A stretch of DNA of 21,047 nt from a virus. The stretch's first letter is position 1, and each line of letters opens with the position of its first letter. The translations under genes and the position numbers were made by a program. The notes beneath the pieces were generated by a model. The model searched no databases and was not told the origin of the DNA. It worked only from the letters and a program-made list of their open reading frames with translations. Location: the IMG/VR virus record IMGVR_UViG_3300037827_000443, positions 1 to 21,047 of that record; one strand, given 5' to 3'. Below, piece after piece: positions 8,472-17,170 of this stretch.

Positions 8472-10070
8472 CTATCTAAATGGTAATGCAGTTCCACGTG
8501 ATAGTATATTGGCTATTGCTCGCGATGTTTCATCTTGTTTTGATGTATTTCTGCCTAATTGATTAATCCAATCGGGATTGGTCATTAAATTTACAGCTTC
8601 AGTGTCGTATTTTTTTCCCATTGCTTTATGTACAAAGTCTTTTAAAGCATCTATTGGGTTTCTTATATCAGACGTATGTCTTTCTCCCATTCCTTTTGCT
8701 GTTTTAAAAGTCATTGGATTAGATAAATTTTTAAATGAAATCCGCATATCAGCAAGCATTTTTTGAGCTTCAGGAGCATGTTTTAATGAGCTATATAACT
8801 TATTATATGTATTGTCATTTTCAAGAAATTTTTTATAAAAAGCGCTGCCTGTTATTTGTTCATTAGGTATTTTTTCCATCATCTCTCTTTTTTTAATCAC
8901 CCTTTGAGCATTTTGTCGGGCTTTTGCATAATCTGGATTAATTTTATCCATTTCTTTAAGCATATTATCTTTTTGGCTTTTAATTAATCTAGCTTCGTTT
9001 CTATTTCCTGCTCGTAAAGCAGAGCTTCTCATGTCATCTAATGCTTTTTTTACATAATCGAGATATTTAAAGTTTTCTTCTGGAACTCCATGTAGTTCAC
9101 TTTTATAAGAAGAATTAGACTTGACATTTTTAAAAGCTTGATCAATAATTGAGTTATCTTTTAAATTTTGGACAAATTGAGGTGAAGCCGATGATGTTTG
9201 TGATTTTTTGTAGTATAATTCTGACTCTGCTTGTTGCTTCTTGGTAGCAATCTTATTTAAGAACTTTTTAATGGCCGAGCTTTCAGATTGTAAGCGTTCT
9301 TGCTCTTTTTTCTGTAAAACTTTTGCACCTTCTTCTGTTGTTCCTACTCTAGCCTCGATAGGCCCTTGCAAGCGATTTCCAGTAGCTTCACCTGGGGTTA
9401 TATATTTCAATCCTAATCTTTTTGAAGCATCCACTGTTGCTTTTACTTCTTGTGGCTCTATTCCTTTCAATAATAGATGTTGCGCTAAGGCTTGTGCATT
9501 TTTTCCCCTCATTCCAAGATAACCGCCCGCTAATACTCCTAATAAATCAGTATATTTATTTTCTCCATTTAGAGCTTTTCCTCCTAAATAAGCGGCTCCT
9601 CCTCCCAATGTTGCTCCTGCTCCTATTTTCAATAATGGATTAGAAGATGTTACGGCGCGTACTAAAGGATTCATAATTGCCGTTCCTGCGCCGCCAGCAA
9701 GAGCTCCCTGGCCAGGGGATTCACCTTCCATTGCATTCAGTCCTGCCATCCAGCCTGCATTTTGAGCGATATCTCCACCATAAGTCGCAGCACCTTTCCC
9801 AAATTTACTTAATCCTGGAAATAATTTCCCTAAATTTCCCATAGGTAATAATGATGTTAATGCAAGATCAGCTCCTAAATGTAACCAGGGATGTTTATTT
9901 GGTTCATGATGAACATCTGGATTTGCTTCATTAACGCCTATCATGTTTTTTAGAGAAAAAGATGCAGATTCGGGATTTTCTTGATTAGAACTCTTTGATG
10001 GAGAAGCATACTGTTCGAATTTATCAGGTTCTTGAATTTCATATTTAGAGAATCTATCTTTATTCTGCAT
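8472..10070 (-). CDS. Putative DNA ejection protein (P22 gp16 position)
   Basis: This 532-residue protein overlaps the previous gene by 11 bases, with its ATG inside that gene's last codons, which suggests translational coupling. The first ~65 residues are charged and flexible. Residues about 66-195 are Gly/Ala-rich with hydrophobic stretches (LGADLALTSLLPMGN, GAGATLGGGAAYLGG), as expected for a protein that enters or crosses a membrane. Residues 240-480 are highly charged and helical with many Lys, Glu and Gln. The size, layout and position (third of three ejection-type genes, before the fibre) match the P22 gp7-gp20-gp16 set, of which P22 gp16 is 609 residues. The function is inferred from context; no transglycosylase motif is seen. 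Confidence 0.75.
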   Translation of the reverse strand: MQNKDRFSKYEIQEPDKFEQYASPSKSSNQENPESASFSLKNMIGVNEANPDVHHEPNKHPWLHLGADLALTSLLPMGNLGKLFPGLSKFGKGAATYGGDIAQNAGWMAGLNAMEGESPGQGALAGGAGTAIMNPLVRAVTSSNPLLKIGAGATLGGGAAYLGGKALNGENKYTDLLGVLAGGYLGMRGKNAQALAQHLLLKGIEPQEVKATVDASKRLGLKYITPGEATGNRLQGPIEARVGTTEEGAKVLQKKEQERLQSESSAIKKFLNKIATKKQQAESELYYKKSQTSSASPQFVQNLKDNSIIDQAFKNVKSNSSYKSELHGVPEENFKYLDYVKKALDDMRSSALRAGNRNEARLIKSQKDNMLKEMDKINPDYAKARQNAQRVIKKREMMEKIPNEQITGSAFYKKFLENDNTYNKLYSSLKHAPEAQKMLADMRISFKNLSNPMTFKTAKGMGERHTSDIRNPIDALKDFVHKAMGKKYDTEAVNLMTNPDWINQLGRNTSKQDETSRAIANILSRGTALPFR

Positions 10071-11202
10071 AAGAATATCCCGCCTTTAAAGCGCCATTGA
10101 CTTCATTTTTTGGGATAGCATATTCTTTATTATTTTTATACATTTTAACACTAGAACCATTTTGTAAATTTTTATTATTATCGTGTTGTTGCATAGCTTT
10201 TGAAATACTTATACCAGCTCGTTTTCTAGCATTTAATCCTTCTTTTAACGCTTCCGTTAAATAATCCTGAGCTTCCTGTCTCGCTTCTTTAGAAAGCCTA
10301 GGATATTTCGCCTTGATAGCTTGTTGAGCTAATTGCATTAAATGTTCTGTTGATGTTACTCCCGCTTCTCCTTGCGCTATTTTAATTTGTTGTTGTGCGA
10401 TATCAAAATTTAATTGTTGCGCGGCGATGAACCTTCCCATCCGTTTTTGAGATTCCTTGTCCGATTTAAATGTATCCGATACTTGTTCCGGACTCATTCC
10501 AAAATAAGTTGTTCCATAAGGTGCCAATCCTCTTTGTGCATATTTTTGTAAAACATTCATTTCTGATTCAGCTTGATTAGCTTGTATCATCGATGTTCTA
10601 ACGGCAGCTGGCGCTGTTTGACTTGTTATTCTATCTAAGCTCGCTCTAGCGGCACCCGATAACGGATTTAATGGCGTTCCATCCGCAAGCTGCATTTTTC
10701 CTTCTCTTAAAGCATTTGCTGCTTCATAAATCTGTTCAGGCGTTTGTAACTGAGGATTATCTTTCGCCACAAAATTTTGAAACATGAGCTCTTCTTTTCC
10801 TCCAACACCAAATCCACTTTGTCCTCTTTGGTTATACATATTAATTTGTGCTTTTGTTAACTCAGGATACATTTGATTTTTTAATTGTAATTCTTTTAAT
10901 TTTTCTTGTCGCATCGTATTTAGATCTTGTGTTTGAGCTCCCATCAATCCCGTTTGTGCTCTCATATGAGGCGGTTCGGCTTGTGCTTTCTCCAATTCTG
11001 CCTTAATGAAATCAGGATAATTCGGTGCACGCAACGATTCATACTGTCTTTTATATTCGTTCAATGCGTTCGCTAATCTGCGTTGTTCCTGTTCCTGCGG
11101 AAACTTAAATAAATTCTGTCCGAATTCTTGGCCTTTTAACATGCTGGAAAGAAGACCCTGATCAGCCCCTAATGGTTGAAACGATGCGAATTTAGTTGCC
11201 AT
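10060..11202 (-). CDS. Putative DNA ejection protein (P22 gp20 position)
   Basis: This 380-residue protein starts after AGGA (9-base spacing). It is mostly helical and rich in Gln, Ala, Lys and Glu, with no membrane segment. The opening (FQPLGADQGLLSSMLKGQEF) precedes long coiled-coil-like stretches (QEQEQRRLANALNEYKRQYE) and a helical C-terminal half (QQQIKIAQGEAG, QEAQDYLTEALKEGLNARKR). Such Gln/Ala-rich helical proteins between gp7-like and gp16-like genes are typical of podoviral ejection proteins that form an extracellular or periplasmic channel. The assignment rests on position and composition, not on residue-level homology I can verify. Confidence 0.72.
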   Translation of the reverse strand: MATKFASFQPLGADQGLLSSMLKGQEFGQNLFKFPQEQEQRRLANALNEYKRQYESLRAPNYPDFIKAELEKAQAEPPHMRAQTGLMGAQTQDLNTMRQEKLKELQLKNQMYPELTKAQINMYNQRGQSGFGVGGKEELMFQNFVAKDNPQLQTPEQIYEAANALREGKMQLADGTPLNPLSGAARASLDRITSQTAPAAVRTSMIQANQAESEMNVLQKYAQRGLAPYGTTYFGMSPEQVSDTFKSDKESQKRMGRFIAAQQLNFDIAQQQIKIAQGEAGVTSTEHLMQLAQQAIKAKYPRLSKEARQEAQDYLTEALKEGLNARKRAGISISKAMQQHDNNKNLQNGSSVKMYKNNKEYAIPKNEVNGALKAGYSYAE

Positions 11203-11220
11203 AACTTATTTTCCTATTCA

Positions 11221-11808
11221 TTACATCATTCCGCCAGCGAATCCTGCGCCTATACCTAAAAGATCCATCAACATTTTGTTTTTGTTCGCGCCGCCCGCAT
11301 AGGCGTTTTCCGATTGACTATTAAGGTTCCCTGCTAATAGTTCGGCCAATGAATTAGCCGACTGGGCGCCCGTATTATACAGACCTTGTGACCCTTTCAG
11401 CCCCATGCCATACATGCCTAAGGCTTTTTGAAGCCATTCGTTATAATCTTGATTGGCAAGATTTGTTCCAATCTCCATATTCTGCTGTTCATGTTGCCTG
11501 GAACCTGCCATGCCGCCTGCCGCCGCTGCATTTCCAGCACCTTGCATCGCTTGCTTTAAAGCGAATTCAAACCCTGGCGATTGCTGGTACCCTTGGCCAA
11601 TCTGATTCATTCGACCACCAGGATCTTTCATCAATCCGCCGTATTCTTCCTCCAATCCAGGTAATTGACGGTTTCCCGCTTGAATATACGGATCATAATA
11701 AGGTTTTATCGTTCCAGGCACTTTGTTGAGATATTTGCTGGCGTCTTTAGATGGGTCTCTTACCATCTTATGCCAGCCCACTGGGTCAAATATATCCATA
11801 AATCCCAT
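11221..11808 (-). CDS. Putative DNA ejection protein (P22 gp7 position)
   Basis: This 195-residue protein has AAGGA 8 bases before its ATG. It opens with MGFMDIFDPVGW, then a PYYDPYIQAGNRQLPGLEEE segment, a Gly/Ala-rich centre (GAGNAAAAGGMAGSRQHE) and a hydrophobic C-terminus (LLGIGAGFAGGMM). This pattern, including the P-G-F-x-x-A motif (SPGFEFALKQAM), is common in small podoviral internal or ejection proteins encoded before gp20-like genes. The P22 gp7 precursor is 229 residues. It probably leaves the virion with the DNA and interacts with the membrane. Position and composition support the call. Confidence 0.75.
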   Translation of the reverse strand: MGFMDIFDPVGWHKMVRDPSKDASKYLNKVPGTIKPYYDPYIQAGNRQLPGLEEEYGGLMKDPGGRMNQIGQGYQQSPGFEFALKQAMQGAGNAAAAGGMAGSRQHEQQNMEIGTNLANQDYNEWLQKALGMYGMGLKGSQGLYNTGAQSANSLAELLAGNLNSQSENAYAGGANKNKMLMDLLGIGAGFAGGMM

Positions 11809-11821
11809 ATCGTAATTCCTT

Positions 11822-12115
11822 TTACGTTAAGGTAAATGTCTTCCATGTACCTGCTATATTACCTTTAAATTGATCATTTGTGGAGTCATACAATATATTG
11901 GCGACCGATAAAGTGCTCGTTAAAAGCGCAATATTGGAAGCGGCTTGCGAAGGAACAATGATTCCCTCCGGCTTATAATTGGTCTGCAATGCCAATATGA
12001 GATTGTCGAAAAATAATATCCAATCCGGCAGCATGTTCCCGTCTTCATCAAGGACTTTGTTCGTCCTCGGCATATCGGGAAATACCGCTTGCTGTTTTAA
12101 TGTTTGGGTTGCCAT
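11822..12115 (-). CDS. Small conserved podovirus structural-region protein
   Basis: The start is placed at 12115 (MATQTLKQ), giving 97 residues. The ATG at 12130 is rejected because its first codons (ATGCAAGGA) contain the AAGGA that serves the second ATG. The protein has a pattern I recall from podoviral tail regions: VLDEDGNMLPDWILFFDNL, then LQTNYKPEGIIVPSQ, and a C-terminal strand pair (ILYDSTNDQFKGNIAGTWKT). It occupies the gp26/gp14 interval between the gp10-like and gp7-like genes. It may be a minor tail or assembly protein; the exact role is unknown. Confidence 0.75.
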   Translation of the reverse strand: MATQTLKQQAVFPDMPRTNKVLDEDGNMLPDWILFFDNLILALQTNYKPEGIIVPSQAASNIALLTSTLSVANILYDSTNDQFKGNIAGTWKTFTLT

Positions 12116-12139
12116 GGCACGTCCTTGCATATTGAACGA

Positions 12140-12433
12140 TTAACTAAACCAATGAAATCCTTTTCCTAATATGGCCATTATTCCAACCATGATGGTTCCA
12201 AAGGTCATAATAAATTTTATTAGCCATTTAAATTGAAAGTCCATCTTGTCCGTCAATTCTTTCCGCATTTCTTTTAATTCTGATCGAAAATCTTTTAATT
12301 CGGATCGAAAATCTTTTAATTCACCTTTAATTTCAATTAAAGTTTGGTTGATATTACTTATATCTTTTTCTATTCCTACCATTCTGATTTCGGCTGCTGT
12401 TCTAATCATTATCAATTCTTTTGGTGTTTGCAT
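12140..12433 (-). CDS. Coiled-coil protein with C-terminal membrane anchor and heptad repeats
   Basis: This 97-residue protein has a coiled coil at about 22-65 containing three near-identical heptads (SELKDFR, SELKDFR, SELKEMR), then a hydrophobic segment at about 70-90 (WLIKFIMTFGTIMVGIMAIL). The start at 12433 follows AGGG with a 10-base gap; a weaker in-frame ATG lies 8 codons later. It sits where P22 encodes its needle (gp26), also a coiled-coil protein, but the membrane segment and short length argue against a needle. It resembles the 83-residue protein at 358-609 (FQFKW versus HFKW at the junction). It may act at the membrane, as XhlA-like proteins do. Function not established. Confidence 0.72.
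   Translation of the reverse strand: MQTPKELIMIRTAAEIRMVGIEKDISNINQTLIEIKGELKDFRSELKDFRSELKEMRKELTDKMDFQFKWLIKFIMTFGTIMVGIMAILGKGFHWFS
12279..12320 (-). repeat. Two 21-bp tandem repeats encoding heptads
   Basis: Two adjacent 21-bp units (12279-12299 and 12300-12320) differ at one base and encode successive coiled-coil heptads in the 97-residue protein. A more diverged copy lies on one side. The near-identity points to recent duplication by slippage. Confidence 0.85.
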
Positions 12434-12488
12434 TATAATTACCCTATTTTGATTGTATTTATGTCATTATAACGCAATTGATCTTCGT

Positions 12489-14099
12489 TTATTGCCGTAT
12501 ATTCACAATTCCATCTGTAGCAACAAACCTTCCTAAGCCCCAAAATTTGAATTGACACACGAAATCATTGGCAAGCCCTATCTGCCACCATTGTATTTTA
12601 TTCTTACGGTTACCAATCTGATTTAGCGTATATCCCATATCCGATCCAAAGCTTGCCCCTCCGTCGGTTGATATGGATAAATCGACACGAGGAAGCATGA
12701 GATAAATATTATCTTGTTCTGTGATAAGATTATTCAACCCGTCTTCCGTTAATAACAATAATCCATTTTCTGTTATAATATTTAATGGCCCTAAGTCTAC
12801 GGGCTGATAATTTGTCTCGCCTTGTTCTATCGTAAAACCCACATCATTAACCACGAAATATTCTTGGGTTGGCATGCGTATATTTTTGCATATTCGAAAA
12901 CGCGGAATTTCATTCCCATCATAAGTCGTATAGATCGTATCGAATGCATAAAGATTACCGCTGTTTTTTGTTAGAAAATAATATTGATTATTAAAAAATG
13001 CGACGCTAGATGCGATAAAATAATTTAAGTTCTCATCGCATGCATGAAAAAATTTCTGTGTATTGAAATCGTAAAATAAAGATAAGTTATCGGTATAGAA
13101 ATTAATGTGATAAATCAAATGACCATCTTGTCTATAGATAAACGCTTGCGAATCACCAGGATCTTCTAGTTGCGAAAATAAATAATCGATACCATCCGTT
13201 GTGATTTTCTCAGGCATTTGTCCCTTTGAGTACATAATAATAGGGCCCGATTTTTCATTTTGCGCAAGCCAACATACAATTTCATCGGTCGATGCAATCG
13301 TCGCAGGATTCAGACAACCATAATCAATGCTATAGGAATTATTACGTTGATAAGGAAATAATTGATATCCTACATTCATCCAAGCTTCTGTCACTACATT
13401 TCCCATTACAAATACTAGATTTCCGCGAGAAGGGAAACGTACGACTGCCTGGATATTATCCGGCTTTGTTTGCAATAAACCTTGATGTGCCGCATCATTC
13501 GGCCAGGAATAACCTTGGTTTGATTCAGATAACCGCCATGAATTATTAGCAGGCGGTGTATAGTCCGTATCGGAAAGTGCTGCGCATATAAAATATGTAT
13601 CATGAAAATCGATAAAACCAGGGATAAATGTTAAATTGGGTACAGGGCCAAATACGGGTTGACTCAGGCTTGGGTCAGGCGTTTGATCATAAATATAAAT
13701 CGCCATTCCATCTGATATCGCGATTTGCGGTTTATTATTTTCTGCGATATAGACGATTCCACTATTTGTTTGTAATGTACCGATAAGTGTTGCACTAGCA
13801 TCTTCTGTCATCAACGAATCTTGATCGAAGAAGATATCCACCAAATAGACATTTGCCCCGACAACAGCAATCATCTTTCCTAATTTCGTGCTAGTATGAA
13901 GTCCTCGTCCTTCTGGCGCATTATTAAAATACGTTAACGCATCCATCGCTAATATATATCCTGCATATGGGACTAAAAATTCGTCCGACAACAGCATATT
14001 GTATGTTCGTTCTGAATTTATTTTGGGGTATCTTCCGAACGTAGAACTTCCCGCAATATTTAGCGGTACTTGCTTAAAATTTTGTCCACGTGGAACCAT
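12489..14099 (-). CDS. P22 gp10-like packaged-DNA stabilisation / tail hub protein
   Basis: This 536-residue protein (P22 gp10 is 472) should close the portal channel below the gp4-like adaptor and form the tail hub. The N-terminus follows the gp10 pattern: FGRYPKINSERTYNML, then a segment with PYAGY and GRGLHTSTKLGKMIAVVGAN, similar to the first propeller strands of gp10. The C-terminus (LSISTDGGASFGSDMGYTLN, then KIQWWQIGLANDFVCQFKFW) matches the end of gp10, where ATTDGINYGRE is followed by a W-R-x-G-R strand. A propeller-like series of strands with VxxYD/VxxFD motifs lies between. The gene follows the gp4-like gene, as in P22. Its ribosome site AGGA lies in a small hairpin loop. Confidence 0.85.
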   Translation of the reverse strand: MVPRGQNFKQVPLNIAGSSTFGRYPKINSERTYNMLLSDEFLVPYAGYILAMDALTYFNNAPEGRGLHTSTKLGKMIAVVGANVYLVDIFFDQDSLMTEDASATLIGTLQTNSGIVYIAENNKPQIAISDGMAIYIYDQTPDPSLSQPVFGPVPNLTFIPGFIDFHDTYFICAALSDTDYTPPANNSWRLSESNQGYSWPNDAAHQGLLQTKPDNIQAVVRFPSRGNLVFVMGNVVTEAWMNVGYQLFPYQRNNSYSIDYGCLNPATIASTDEIVCWLAQNEKSGPIIMYSKGQMPEKITTDGIDYLFSQLEDPGDSQAFIYRQDGHLIYHINFYTDNLSLFYDFNTQKFFHACDENLNYFIASSVAFFNNQYYFLTKNSGNLYAFDTIYTTYDGNEIPRFRICKNIRMPTQEYFVVNDVGFTIEQGETNYQPVDLGPLNIITENGLLLLTEDGLNNLITEQDNIYLMLPRVDLSISTDGGASFGSDMGYTLNQIGNRKNKIQWWQIGLANDFVCQFKFWGLGRFVATDGIVNIRQ

Positions 14100-14101
14100 A
14101 A

Positions 14102-14135
14102 AGCCATCCTTGGCTATGTAACATTAAATTACATA
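14102..14135 (-). promoter_or_regulatory. Two adjacent hairpins around the gp10-like ribosome site
   Basis: Reading the minus strand, an AT-rich hairpin (TATGTAA / TTACATA, 14115-14135, 7-base loop) is followed at once by a second (AGCCA / TGGCT, 14102-14115). The second one's four-base loop is AGGA, the ribosome site 7 bases before the gp10-like ATG. Placing the site in a loop could keep it accessible or tune translation. There is no T-run, so it is not a terminator. Confidence 0.5.
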
Positions 14136-14170
14136 TAAACTTACGATAAAAGTGATAAACATAATAATCA

Positions 14171-14923
14171 TTAACTTGGCCGGAAACCCCTTCCAATATT
14201 GATATCGCCATAATTCAGCCCAGTCCCCTGTTGTAATATGCTCGTCTTGATGATGCTCAAATCAGGCGGCGATATGTACATTAGTTTACGTTCATATTTT
14301 TTCAAAATCTTTGATGATTCAGGATTAAATAAAATTCCATATTCAGAACACATCATCTCAGCAAGTGCATAACGTAAATATTCAATATAAGAAGTGTCAT
14401 AACCTTGATTAGAACTATTGATAAAAGTATAGGGCAATCCGACCTGGCTAATATTCGTTAAATCGGTATTCAGCTGTACATCGACTAAAAATAATTTCAC
14501 CATCATTTTTAATATATATGCGCTTTGCGGTAAAAAATATAATGATAAGTTCCCCCCGCCTAATTCACGATTATAATTCCAATTGAATGGCAATGTTTGA
14601 ATATTGTCAACACGTCCTGATCCGTAATAATGCGAACGCGTAATAGAATCCATTGGGTATCGAAGTACGTCAATATTAAATGTTAATGACTCAATAGCTG
14701 CAACATAAGGAAGAAAATAATATTCCTGACCTGGCACGCATGGCATTGTAATATACGTCCAATACGGAACAAGATCAGTTTCGATTTGTTTAAAATCGAG
14801 AAGAGAATTTAATAATAACAAACCATCATTGATTTGATCGCCTGTTACCGTTTGAAGATTTCGTGCAACAATACCGGAAAGATACCAGGAGCGCGAAATC
14901 AACGTCTGTGCAAGATACGCCAT
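14171..14923 (-). CDS. P22 gp4 / T7 gp11-like head-to-tail adaptor
   Basis: This 250-residue protein likely binds the portal and starts the tail. Of two adjacent ATGs, the second (14923) is preferred because GGAG is 6 bases before it but only 3 before the first. The N-terminal helices (ARNLQTVTGDQINDGLLLLN) match the opening of the gp4 family, where helix 1 lies on the portal. The C-terminal helical part (YIEYLRYALAEMMCSEYGIL, then KKYERKLMYIS) and the extended tail with GLNYGDINIGRGF resemble the gp4 tail with its xSFxNLN-like segment. The beta-rich insert (residues about 60-165) is larger than in P22 gp4 (166 residues) and closer to T7 gp11. The position between coat and gp10-like genes supports the call. 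Confidence 0.83.
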   Translation of the reverse strand: MAYLAQTLISRSWYLSGIVARNLQTVTGDQINDGLLLLNSLLDFKQIETDLVPYWTYITMPCVPGQEYYFLPYVAAIESLTFNIDVLRYPMDSITRSHYYGSGRVDNIQTLPFNWNYNRELGGGNLSLYFLPQSAYILKMMVKLFLVDVQLNTDLTNISQVGLPYTFINSSNQGYDTSYIEYLRYALAEMMCSEYGILFNPESSKILKKYERKLMYISPPDLSIIKTSILQQGTGLNYGDINIGRGFRPS

Positions 14924-14941
14924 CATGCGCTCCTTTTATTG

Positions 14942-15778
14942 TTAAGTAGTCGTAACGCTGTAACCTGCCACTAACAAAGTTAATGAATCACTAGAACTTG
15001 AGACAAGATAATCGATCGACGGTTCCCCTGTGGCAACACCACAAAGCACTTGAATATATTGTTGCTGTGGAACACCAGCGGCTTGCCCTGTGATCGTTAC
15101 CAAATTCGATGTGCCCGTCCCGCTTCCTGTTGGCCTCAATAATGCATAATCGCCTGCCGCTGCCGGAATAAACGTCGCATTAAGATAAACGATAACGCCT
15201 GGGTCTGTTGTAGTCGGAACAGGGGTTGTCAATGCCACGGCTGTAAAGGTCGTTGCATTTCCTGCCGATAAGACAGATATTTGCGGAGAGAGATAAAACG
15301 CCCGTGCATTTTTATAATTCAATACATCTGCCGCGATGAAATGTGCAGAACTATCTGTCGTAACAAAGCCTAATAAAACGAGTGAATCATATCCTTTTGG
15401 CATTAATGGATAGGCATTGCTATAAAGACTGATTAATCCTGCAACCGGATTATATCCGCGCGAATCACCTATCAACCAAATAAGATAGTTTGAACTCACC
15501 GCCAATGTCCCTTGGTCTAATCCATTCGCACCATTGACTGCTGAGTTTAAAAATAATGGCGGAATATAATTCAGGTACAATGTGGCAGGATAAGTCACAC
15601 CTTGCAGATTAGGAAACCCGATTGGCATGTCAATATTATCGTTCATATCTCGCGCCTGCCCTGGAGCAATCGCAAGTACGGTTGTCGACGCGACCGAAAT
15701 ATTCATGCCTTGCACATATAGATGGGGCAGCGAATAAATCGGGTCATTTTGAATCTGTACACCAGAACCGCTTAACAT
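14942..15778 (-). CDS. Virion-type protein of unknown role between coat and adaptor
   Basis: This 278-residue protein starts after AGAGG (8-base gap). It is beta-rich, with many Thr, Ser, Gly and Pro residues and no membrane segment. The opening includes ISVASTTVLAIAPGQARDMN, a motif I associate with structural proteins of environmental podoviruses. The C-terminal part has QQQYIQVLCGVATGEPSIDY then a final strand (LTLLVAGYSV). P22 has no gene here between coat and gp4 apart from small ORFs. A head fibre, decoration or neck appendage is likely, but this is inferred from position and composition. Confidence 0.75.
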   Translation of the reverse strand: MLSGSGVQIQNDPIYSLPHLYVQGMNISVASTTVLAIAPGQARDMNDNIDMPIGFPNLQGVTYPATLYLNYIPPLFLNSAVNGANGLDQGTLAVSSNYLIWLIGDSRGYNPVAGLISLYSNAYPLMPKGYDSLVLLGFVTTDSSAHFIAADVLNYKNARAFYLSPQISVLSAGNATTFTAVALTTPVPTTTDPGVIVYLNATFIPAAAGDYALLRPTGSGTGTSNLVTITGQAAGVPQQQYIQVLCGVATGEPSIDYLVSSSSDSLTLLVAGYSVTTT

Positions 15779-15799
15779 AATAAATACCTCTCAAATTCG

Positions 15800-17116
15800 T
15801 TAACCTTGGGATAGGGGAACCAAATAACGCATGGAATATTCAGGCACCAAAACCGAACCATGCACTTCGTCATAGATCATACCTGTTTGGTTTTGTCCAA
15901 ATACCGAACCATAGGTCAATCGTAAAGATGCAGCGGTTTCAGGATCATATTCATTAGCGGTATCGTAAGGTGATTGTTCAGGTAATTGGGGCAATGCCAT
16001 AAATAGAGAATCGCCGCCTGCAATGCCCCCGCAACGATGCGATGGGAAGGTCAGTAACTGCATGCCTGCCACAATCGGATTATTGAGGTTTTGATTCGCT
16101 CCCCCTGCCCAATTCAACGCAGGATAAATGGATATCGTCACATTCCCTGATGCATTGGCCCCTGCATTAGCGGTTGCCCTAAACTGCACGGGATTGGCCG
16201 ATTGATAATGACCGATAAAAGTCAGGTATCGCATATTCGGCTGGCCTGAAACACCATCTTTAAACTGAAATTCATCGCCGGCAAAAACGGCATTGGCATC
16301 CGAATCGGTAGCCCCACTCACTGTGATTTGAGTCACATTCTGACCAGTGGGATCATTGGTTGAGATTACGGTCAAAGTCTGCCCATTGACCCCTGTATCG
16401 CCCGATACATGAATCGGCATTAAATTTGACTGATAGTAATGAACGACAGGCGTACCAAAATCACCGACTTCCCATGACATCGCAATATCATTGTTTCGTT
16501 CAGGGGCGAATTGGTTCAAGCCATTACCCACGATCGCAGGAATGACGGTATCTGGCAGATAAACTTTGATGCCCTCACTCACAGCGCCATAGTTCTTGAA
16601 AAACATGATGGCTTGCGCTAATTGCTGGTAGGAAGATATGGCGGTCGAACCATCGCCGAAGAACCGATAAGGGCCTGAAAATGTATTCAATGTCCCGTTT
16701 AATTGACTCGTAACGGCAGACGCCCAATTTAATGCGATATTCCCTTCGATCAAGTTAGCTAATTCAGCAATAGCCGACTTCCCAAAGACACGCATGTAAT
16801 CTTCTTCGCCTTTTTCCAAATTAAAGATACGTTGTTGCGCGGTGACGGCGAAAGAAGTGTTATTTGATTGATCGGCGACTAATTGCAACACACGCTGTAC
16901 GGCAGGCTGCCATGACGCGACTAATCCTGCGGATGTCGTAAAACGGGGCGGCAAATCAAACGTTACCGTTGAACCTAAGTTACTTTGGATTTTGTCAAAA
17001 TCTTTGAATTTTGTATTAGCTGTTGAAATATGACAGCAAAGGTTTAATAGTAGGGCCAGACTTGAACGTTGATAAGTCTGCACCTGTTGCAAAGTATTAT
17101 TCGGAAATACAGCCAT
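15800..17116 (-). CDS. P22 gp5-like major coat protein (HK97 fold)
   Basis: This 438-residue protein (P22 coat is 430) should form the capsid shell. AGGAG lies 11 bases before the ATG. Residues 1-60 would be the N-arm and strand leading into the fold; the backbone helix is about 100-140 (NLEKGEEDYMRVFGKSAIAE), like the D/E-rich helix of P22 coat. Residues about 240-345 look like the inserted telokin-like I-domain of P22 coat (GDEFQFKDGV, RYLTFIGHYQS, QFRATANAGA, VTISIYPAL), paralleling the GDKISF, FLGQ and VEITPK strands of P22. The C-terminus (AASLRLTYGSVFGQ) matches the ending CRIALWYGVNA of P22. It lies directly after the scaffold gene, as in P22. Confidence 0.87.
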   Translation of the reverse strand: MAVFPNNTLQQVQTYQRSSLALLLNLCCHISTANTKFKDFDKIQSNLGSTVTFDLPPRFTTSAGLVASWQPAVQRVLQLVADQSNNTSFAVTAQQRIFNLEKGEEDYMRVFGKSAIAELANLIEGNIALNWASAVTSQLNGTLNTFSGPYRFFGDGSTAISSYQQLAQAIMFFKNYGAVSEGIKVYLPDTVIPAIVGNGLNQFAPERNNDIAMSWEVGDFGTPVVHYYQSNLMPIHVSGDTGVNGQTLTVISTNDPTGQNVTQITVSGATDSDANAVFAGDEFQFKDGVSGQPNMRYLTFIGHYQSANPVQFRATANAGANASGNVTISIYPALNWAGGANQNLNNPIVAGMQLLTFPSHRCGGIAGGDSLFMALPQLPEQSPYDTANEYDPETAASLRLTYGSVFGQNQTGMIYDEVHGSVLVPEYSMRYLVPLSQG

Positions 17117-17170
17117 GTTATGTCGCTCCTAACGATAAATTCCATTTATTTGTAGGATGCTGGCGTTAAG

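Noticed and set aside
8490-8505. Second ACGTG palindrome resembling parS
   Set aside because: Only 12 of 16 positions fit, and it lies in the coding end of the gp16-like gene; likely chance.
12140-12433. Needle (P22 gp26) identity for the 97-residue coiled-coil gene
   Set aside because: The position fits, but it is far shorter than gp26 and has a C-terminal membrane-type helix, which needles lack.
14082-14097. Third ACGTG palindrome near the gp10-like start
   Set aside because: 12 of 16 positions fit parS and the bases encode the first residues of the protein; not enough to call a site.
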